NCBI GenBank assembly: GCA_021784715.1
Contig: JAJYHP010000004.1
Location: 1-10,105 of the forward strand
DNA length: 10,105 nucleotides
Source of the DNA: a bacterium
GTDB taxonomy: Bacteria; Eremiobacterota; Eremiobacteria; Baltobacterales; Baltobacteraceae
Reading direction: 5' to 3'
Shown here: positions 5,808-10,105 of the stretch, piece after piece
Layout: every line of letters begins with the position of its first letter
Numbering within the stretch: the stretch's first letter is position 1
Translations under genes and position numbers: made by a program
The notes under the pieces: generated by a model
The model's input: the letters and a program-made list of their open reading frames with translations, nothing else
Database searches by the model: none
What the model was told of the DNA's origin: nothing

Positions 5808-6558
5808 AGAGCGCCGCGGCGTTGGCGTCGGTGCGAGCGAGTACGACGTCGAGCGGTAGCGAGAGAACCTCGGCGAGGCGCTCGGCGGTGTGTCGAACGA
5901 ACGCGGGCTCGTTGCGTTGCCCGCGCATCGGCACCGGCGCGAGATAAGGGCAATCGGTTTCCAAAACCAGGGCCTCGATGCCGACGGCGCGCACCGCTTC
6001 GCGTAGCGGCTCCGCGCTCTTAAACGTCAGAACGCCGCCGATTCCCAAACGCAAGCCGAACTCCCCGACGAGAAGCCGCGCCTGCGCCGCGTCGCCGGTA
6101 AAACAGTGCACGACGCCGCGGAGCGCGGGCTCGTAGCTATCGCGGAGGGCGGCGACGAAATCGTCGAAGGCGTCGCGTTGGTGAAAGATCGTCGGAAGGC
6201 GGCGTCGCTTCGCGTACGCGAGTTGTTCGCGCAAGACGCGCCGTTGCACGTCGCGCGGGCTATGGTCGTAATAATAGTCGAGCCCGATCTCGCCGACGGC
6301 GACGTGAATTGCGGGATCGAAGAGCCGATCGAACGCTTCGTCGATGCGCTCCGGCGCGTCGATCGCTTCGTGCGGGTGGATGCCGAGGCTCGCCTGCAGG
6401 CCGTAGGTGCGAGCGCACCGCAGCGCGCGTTCGCTATCGGCGAGATCGCATCCAACGGTGACGATGCGATCGACGCCTGCGGCGCGGGCGCGGCCGAGCA
6501 TCGCCTCGCGGTCGTCGTCGAATTTCGCATCGTGAACGTGCGCGTGCGTGTCGATCAC
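5794..6558 (-). CDS. tatD: TatD-family metal-dependent hydrolase (YcfH/YabD type)
   Basis: TIM-barrel, two-metal hydrolase of the TatD family; characterised members act as 3'-5' DNA/RNA exonucleases in the cytoplasm. It has 254 aa, the usual length. Metal and active-site motifs in order: H5 and H7 in THAHVH, E90 in GEIGLDYY (89-96), H126 in FHQRDA, H151 in HCFTG, and D202 in ETDCPYLAP (200-208); all are intact. The start is GTG 6558, overlapping the TGA of the upstream cyclase as GTGA, with GAAGAAGAG 6 bases before it. Despite its name the family is not needed for Tat export, and here it lies in a different transcript from tatA/tatC. Its link to metG and rsmI matches the Bacillus metS-yabD order. 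The 3' end overlaps the convergent PLD-like gene by 14 bases. Confidence 0.95.
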   Translation of the reverse strand: MIDTHAHVHDAKFDDDREAMLGRARAAGVDRIVTVGCDLADSERALRCARTYGLQASLGIHPHEAIDAPERIDEAFDRLFDPAIHVAVGEIGLDYYYDHSPRDVQRRVLREQLAYAKRRRLPTIFHQRDAFDDFVAALRDSYEPALRGVVHCFTGDAAQARLLVGEFGLRLGIGGVLTFKSAEPLREAVRAVGIEALVLETDCPYLAPVPMRGQRNEPAFVRHTAERLAEVLSLPLDVVLARTDANAAALFSAR

Positions 6559-8204
6559 GCGCTCCGCTCTTCTTCCACCAGTCGGTTGCGCCCGAGTCGC
6601 TTCGCTTCGTAGAGGGCGCGGTCGGCGCGCGCGAGCAACTCCGCGGGGCGATCGTGCCCGCGCACGGTTGCGACGCCGATGCTGATCGTCACCGGTGGCC
6701 GGCCGTCGCCACCGTCGGAGCGCGCGACGCCGGCGCGGATACGCTCGCCGATCGAGACGGCGATATCGAGCGGCGCGTCGGGCATCACGACGAGAAATTC
6801 CTCGCCGCCGATTCGCCCCAGCGCATCTTCGAGGCGCAGCGCCGCACGAATTTCGTCGGCGACGCGCCGCAACACGCCGTCGCCGGCGGCGTGCCCCAAG
6901 CGATCGTTGATATCTTTAAAGCGGTCGATATCGAGCATGAGCACCGCGCCGCGCCGCGCGTCGTCGACCAACGCGTTCAAACGTTCGAGGATGGCGCGCC
7001 GATTGTAGACGCCGGTCAACGGATCGGTATTCGCGGCGTTGTGCGCCTCGGAGATGCTTTGCAGATCGATCAGTAAGGGGGCCAACTCGCGCGCCGCCTG
7101 ATAGAATTGTTGGTGCTCGCGCGAGCTGATATCGTCGCGTCGGCGGTGCACGAGCAGCGCGCCCGCGAGCGCCTCGCCGGCGCGAATGGCGTAGACGGAG
7201 ATCGTCGCGGTGCCGACGCTGGCCTTCGCGCTATCGCGCTCGGCGGAGGGGAGCCGGGCGAGCAGCCGCGCGCGTAACGCCGCGGCATCCTCGCCGATAC
7301 TCGGGCCGAGGCTCGCGACGGTCTGCCATTTCTTTTTATTGTCGGTACGCGTCACGATTTCGAGCGTTTCGTCGACGAGCGCGCGACGTAGCGATCCGAG
7401 AATGCTCCGCATCTGCGGGAGCGGGTCGCGCGCGGCGAGCATCGCGGCGACCGCCTCGCGCACGAGTTTGAGCCGAGAGAGCTCTCCGCTCAGGCGATCG
7501 TTGTTCCATCGCAGCCACGCGAGGTAGGGGAGCGGCAGCCAGAGTGCGACGCCGAGTGCCGCGCCGCCGGTGAGGAAACCCCATCGGTCGACGGTCGCCC
7601 AGAGCGTGACGATCGCCAAGGAGAGCCAGAGCCCGCGCGTGCGGGCGAAGCGCAGCACGGTCTGGCGGATCGAGACGTTGCGCGCGATCGCCAATACCGG
7701 TGCGGCGAAGGCGAGCTGGTAGGCGGCGGCAACCGCCATGGTGACCGCCGAGAAGCGCAGGAAGTTCCACGATTGTAACGCGTGCGGCGGCACGAACGCC
7801 GCGACGAGTAAGAGCAACGCCGCGCGCCCGACCCCGTGCCGGAGAATTTCGAAACCGAGTTCTTCGCGGCGAATGTACGCCGCGAGCGAGAAACCGAGAA
7901 ATGCGGCGAGCGCCGCGATCTCGCCGCCGACGTACGACGCCACCAGCAACGGCGCGAGAATCGGTACGTCGAGCACGTAGCCCTCCGCGCCGAATGCGAC
8001 GCGCCGCGAGCGCAGGCGCGGCAAGGATGTCGCGTAAAACGCGACCGCAATCGTCGCGGCGAGCGCGAAGAAGGCGAGCAACGAATCGGAGAGCGACCAG
8101 CGCACCGGGCCGCGCGCGATCGCGGTGATGAAAGCGACGAGACCGATCGCGCCGGGGGCGAAGATCGCCATGCGGTAGAGGCGGGCGCGATCGAACGTCG
8201 TCAT
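6555..8204 (-). CDS. Membrane-bound GGDEF diguanylate cyclase with GAF-like linker
   Basis: Predicted to make cyclic di-GMP from two GTP. It has 549 aa. Residues about 12-230 form seven or eight hydrophobic segments (near 12-30, 40-60, 77-92, 95-110, 124-140, 150-173, 191-205, 210-230), an integral membrane sensor region I cannot assign to a named family. Residues about 245-385 look like a GAF-type domain. The C-terminal cyclase domain begins at DPLTGVYNRR (394-403), with metal-binding D425 in LDIDRFKD and the active loop GGEEF at 466-470, a functional GGDEF variant. RLED (457-460), five residues before it, is a complete RxxD product-inhibition site. There is no EAL or HD-GYP domain. ATG 8204-8202 overlaps the metG TGA as ATGA, and its own TGA overlaps the tatD GTG, so translation is coupled on both sides. 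Activity is inferred from motifs; the signal sensed is unknown. Confidence 0.93.
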   Translation of the reverse strand: MTTFDRARLYRMAIFAPGAIGLVAFITAIARGPVRWSLSDSLLAFFALAATIAVAFYATSLPRLRSRRVAFGAEGYVLDVPILAPLLVASYVGGEIAALAAFLGFSLAAYIRREELGFEILRHGVGRAALLLLVAAFVPPHALQSWNFLRFSAVTMAVAAAYQLAFAAPVLAIARNVSIRQTVLRFARTRGLWLSLAIVTLWATVDRWGFLTGGAALGVALWLPLPYLAWLRWNNDRLSGELSRLKLVREAVAAMLAARDPLPQMRSILGSLRRALVDETLEIVTRTDNKKKWQTVASLGPSIGEDAAALRARLLARLPSAERDSAKASVGTATISVYAIRAGEALAGALLVHRRRDDISSREHQQFYQAARELAPLLIDLQSISEAHNAANTDPLTGVYNRRAILERLNALVDDARRGAVLMLDIDRFKDINDRLGHAAGDGVLRRVADEIRAALRLEDALGRIGGEEFLVVMPDAPLDIAVSIGERIRAGVARSDGGDGRPPVTISIGVATVRGHDRPAELLARADRALYEAKRLGRNRLVEEERSA

Positions 8205-9736
8205 GCCGAAGAAGGCTCGGGAACCTCGATTCGCGCGAAGAGCACCGCACCGGGTGCGGTGCGCGTTCCGGCGGCGAGCGCGCCCCAACGCAACGCGCGG
8301 AGCTCGCGTTCGTGCGCGCCCTCGGCGAGCCCCAGCTGCCGCGCGATTTCCGCGGCTTTCCCGGGCATGAACGGCGCGAGGAGGCTCGCCAGCCAGCGCA
8401 GCCCTTCGCAGAGTTCGTACATCAACGCATCGAGAGCGGCCTTCGCGGCGGGATCCTCGCGGCGTTTCCAGAGTTCCCATGGTTTGCGTTCGTCGATGCT
8501 GCGGTTCAGCGCGCTCACCAACTGCCAGATCGTTTCGAGCGCGTCGCGAAAACGGAGATCGAAGATCGCATCGGCGACCCGGCCCGGTAAGGATGCGAAC
8601 GCATCGCCGATAAAGTGCTCGCCCGGCGCCGGCACGACGCCGTCGCAGTATTTCGTCAGCATCGCCAACGAACGACGGACGAGATTTCCGACGTCGTTGC
8701 CGAGATCGTCGTTGTTGCGAGCGATGATTTTCTCTTCCGAATAGGAAAAGTCGCTGCCGAACGGCGCTTCGCGAAGGAGAAAATAGCGCAGCGTATCGGC
8801 GCCGAAGCGTTCGGCGAGCGCGAAGGGATCGGTCGCGTTGCCCATCGATTTGCCCATCTTGCGGCCGTCGACGGTAATCCAACCGTGCGCGAAGACCGAC
8901 TCGGGGGCTTTTTCACCGAGCGCCCAGAGCACCGCCGGCCACACGATGGTGTGGAAGCGCGCGATCTCTTTGCCGATGAGTTGCACGCTCGCGGGCCAAA
9001 AACGCTCGAAGCGCGCGCCCGGCGTTCCATAATCGAGCGCGGAGATATAGTTCAATAACGCATCGAACCAGACGTAGATGACGCCGCCGCCGCCGGGGAT
9101 CTCGATTCCCCAATCGAAATTCGTGCGCGAGATCGAAAAATCGTCGAGACCTTCTTCCAAGAGCGAGAGCATCTCGTTGTAGACGCTCTTGGGGCGAAGC
9201 CAGTTGGGATTCGCGCGATAGTATTCGAGCAATCGATCGCGATAGGCCGAGAGCTTGAAAAACCAATCTTGTTCGGAGAGCCAGGTGACGGCGCGCCCGC
9301 AGGTGGGGCACTTACCGTCGACGAGCTTCGCTTCCAACCAAAACGTCTCGTCTTCGACGCAATACCAGCCCTCGTAGGTGCCGAGATAGATATCGCCGCT
9401 CTCGCGCAGGCGTTCGAAGACGCGCTGGACGACGCGTTCGTGGCGCGGCTGCGTGGTGCGAATGAAATCGTCGTACGAAATATTGAAGGTGGAGAAAAGT
9501 TCTTGCCAACGCGGAACGAGCGCGTCGCACCAATCCTGCGGCGACTTTCCCGCGGCGGCGGCGGCGTTCGCGACTTTTTGGCCGTGCTCGTCGGTGCCGG
9601 TGAGGAAGAAGGCCTCGCCTTCGGTGCGCGCCGTCCGGGCCAGAACGTCGGCGACCGCCGTCGTGTAGGCGTGGCCGATATGCGGATTGCCGGAAATATA
9701 ATAAATCGGCGTGGTGACGTAAAACGGGCGCTTCAT
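8201..9736 (-). CDS. metG: Methionyl-tRNA synthetase (short form, no C-terminal tRNA-binding domain)
   Basis: Class I synthetase that charges tRNA-Met for initiation and elongation; cytoplasmic. It has 511 aa, the length of the short bacterial form lacking the EMAP/Trbp111-like C-terminal domain. Catalytic motifs are HIGH (19-22) within YYISGNPHIGHAYT and KMGKS (293-297), a variant of KMSKS. Other family blocks are FLTGTDEHGQK (44-54), GKEIARFHTIVWPA (255-268) and FAHGWITVDGRKMGKSMGN (282-300). In the zinc-knuckle insertion, C126, C143 and C146 are present but the expected partner at 129 is aspartate, so a four-cysteine site is incomplete. The helical anticodon-binding domain is at about 360-480. 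ATG 9736 follows the rsmI TAG with no gap and no good Shine-Dalgarno, implying reinitiation after rsmI. The order rsmI-metG-tatD agrees with the neighbourhood known from Bacillus. Confidence 0.97.
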   Translation of the reverse strand: MKRPFYVTTPIYYISGNPHIGHAYTTAVADVLARTARTEGEAFFLTGTDEHGQKVANAAAAAGKSPQDWCDALVPRWQELFSTFNISYDDFIRTTQPRHERVVQRVFERLRESGDIYLGTYEGWYCVEDETFWLEAKLVDGKCPTCGRAVTWLSEQDWFFKLSAYRDRLLEYYRANPNWLRPKSVYNEMLSLLEEGLDDFSISRTNFDWGIEIPGGGGVIYVWFDALLNYISALDYGTPGARFERFWPASVQLIGKEIARFHTIVWPAVLWALGEKAPESVFAHGWITVDGRKMGKSMGNATDPFALAERFGADTLRYFLLREAPFGSDFSYSEEKIIARNNDDLGNDVGNLVRRSLAMLTKYCDGVVPAPGEHFIGDAFASLPGRVADAIFDLRFRDALETIWQLVSALNRSIDERKPWELWKRREDPAAKAALDALMYELCEGLRWLASLLAPFMPGKAAEIARQLGLAEGAHERELRALRWGALAAGTRTAPGAVLFARIEVPEPSSA

Positions 9737-10105
9737 CTACGCGGTGCTTCGCCCTGCGACGGCGGCTTTCCGTGCGGAGGCGCGCGCGTAGATCTCCGAA
9801 CGTTCGCCCGCGCCGGCGGCCGCAAGGCGCCGTGCGATCGCCGAGACGCGCTCGCCGGCCGCGAGTGCGGCATCGATCGCGGCGTCGACCTCGGCGTCGC
9901 TCGGAGCGACGGGTTCCTGCAGGGGCGCCGCCTCGAGCGCGAACGCGATCTCGCCGCGCGGCGGATCGGAGAGCGCAGCGGCGACCTCCGCCGGGCTCCC
10001 CAGAATCTGCTGTTCGAAACGCTTGGTGTACTCGCGAAGCACGAAGAGCCGAGCGGTCGGAGCGACGCTTTCGAGATCGCGCAGCGTTGCGAGGATGCGC
10101 TTCGG
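9737..10105 (-). CDS. rsmI: 16S rRNA 2'-O-ribose C1402 methyltransferase RsmI, C-terminal part
   Basis: RsmI methylates the 2'-O of C1402 in 16S rRNA, fine-tuning the ribosomal P site. Only the last 122 residues are in the window; the N-terminal SAM-binding part lies beyond base 10105. Visible are PKRILATLRDL at the edge, then VLREYTKRFEQQILGS, which matches the family block RELTKxxEExxxG, and PRGEIAFALE, matching the RGExVlvv strand. The last about 55 residues form the short helical tail, with DAAIDAALAAGERVSAIARRLA and a SEIYARA end that correspond to the family's C-terminal helical domain (gxxkkevY). TAG 9739-9737 abuts the metG ATG directly. Identification rests on these blocks plus the conserved rsmI-metG context. 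Confidence 0.88.
   Translation of the reverse strand, partial: PKRILATLRDLESVAPTARLFVLREYTKRFEQQILGSPAEVAAALSDPPRGEIAFALEAAPLQEPVAPSDAEVDAAIDAALAAGERVSAIARRLAAAGAGERSEIYARASARKAAVAGRSTA

Noticed and set aside
5794..6558. TatD as part of the Tat export system together with tatA and tatC
   Set aside because: TatD proteins are cytoplasmic nucleases not needed for export, and this gene is in a separate transcript with metG.
7836..8744. Plus-strand open frame of about 300 codons opposite the cyclase and metG
   Set aside because: Low-complexity Arg/Ala/Ser translation with no motif, opposite two well-identified genes.
8205..8882. In-frame upstream extension of the cyclase (to 775 residues) inside metG
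   Set aside because: The extension is Arg-rich shadow translation of metG. The ATG at 8204 with a 4-base overlap gives a sensible membrane N-terminus.

Overview
This is a tightly packed bacterial window with GC-rich composition (low-to-mid 60s percent by eye). Nine genes lie on the minus strand and one on the plus strand. Gaps are at most about 65 bases and several neighbours overlap by 4 bases (ATGA or GTGA). There are no tRNAs, rRNAs, CRISPR arrays, insertion sequences or phage genes, so it reads as a chromosomal core region. The gene set (menaquinone methyltransferase, long-chain polyprenyl synthase, System II cytochrome c biogenesis, minimal TatA+TatC, and an rsmI-metG-tatD order like that of Bacillus) suggests a free-living respiring bacterium that uses menaquinone. 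A GC-rich Terrabacteria-type lineage, for example Eremiobacterota/WPS-2, is only a guess and the phylum cannot be fixed from this sequence.

Minus-strand block A (10105 down to 5794): the C-terminal part of rsmI (16S rRNA 2'-O-methyltransferase), metG (methionyl-tRNA synthetase), a membrane-bound diguanylate cyclase with a GGEEF active site and an intact RxxD inhibitory site, and a tatD-family metal hydrolase. The stop of each gene abuts or overlaps the start of the next, so this is almost certainly one transcript. The cyclase sits between metG and tatD, which are adjacent in Bacillus.

Plus strand (about 5007-5807): a small cytoplasmic phospholipase-D-like protein with two incomplete HKD motifs that degenerate in complementary ways. 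Its 3' end overlaps that of tatD by 14 bases, within a very GC-rich hairpin. Its 5' end is divergent from menG across about 63 bases.

Minus-strand block B (4943 down to 1): menG, hepT/ispB-type polyprenyl diphosphate synthase, tatA, tatC, resB, ccsA (cut by the window edge). This looks like an electron-transport-chain assembly operon: the first two genes make the quinone, tatAC export folded (often cofactor-bearing) redox proteins, and resB-ccsA transport and attach heme to c-type cytochromes.

The most unusual points are the degenerate PLD-like protein, a TatC lacking two glutamates that matter in E. coli TatC (E103 and E170 equivalents), a cyclase translationally coupled to core translation genes, a MetRS with a partly lost zinc knuckle, a competing short reading frame at the menG start, and an excess of the palindrome CGATCG. 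I found no clearly new multi-gene system; the novelty is in these details.
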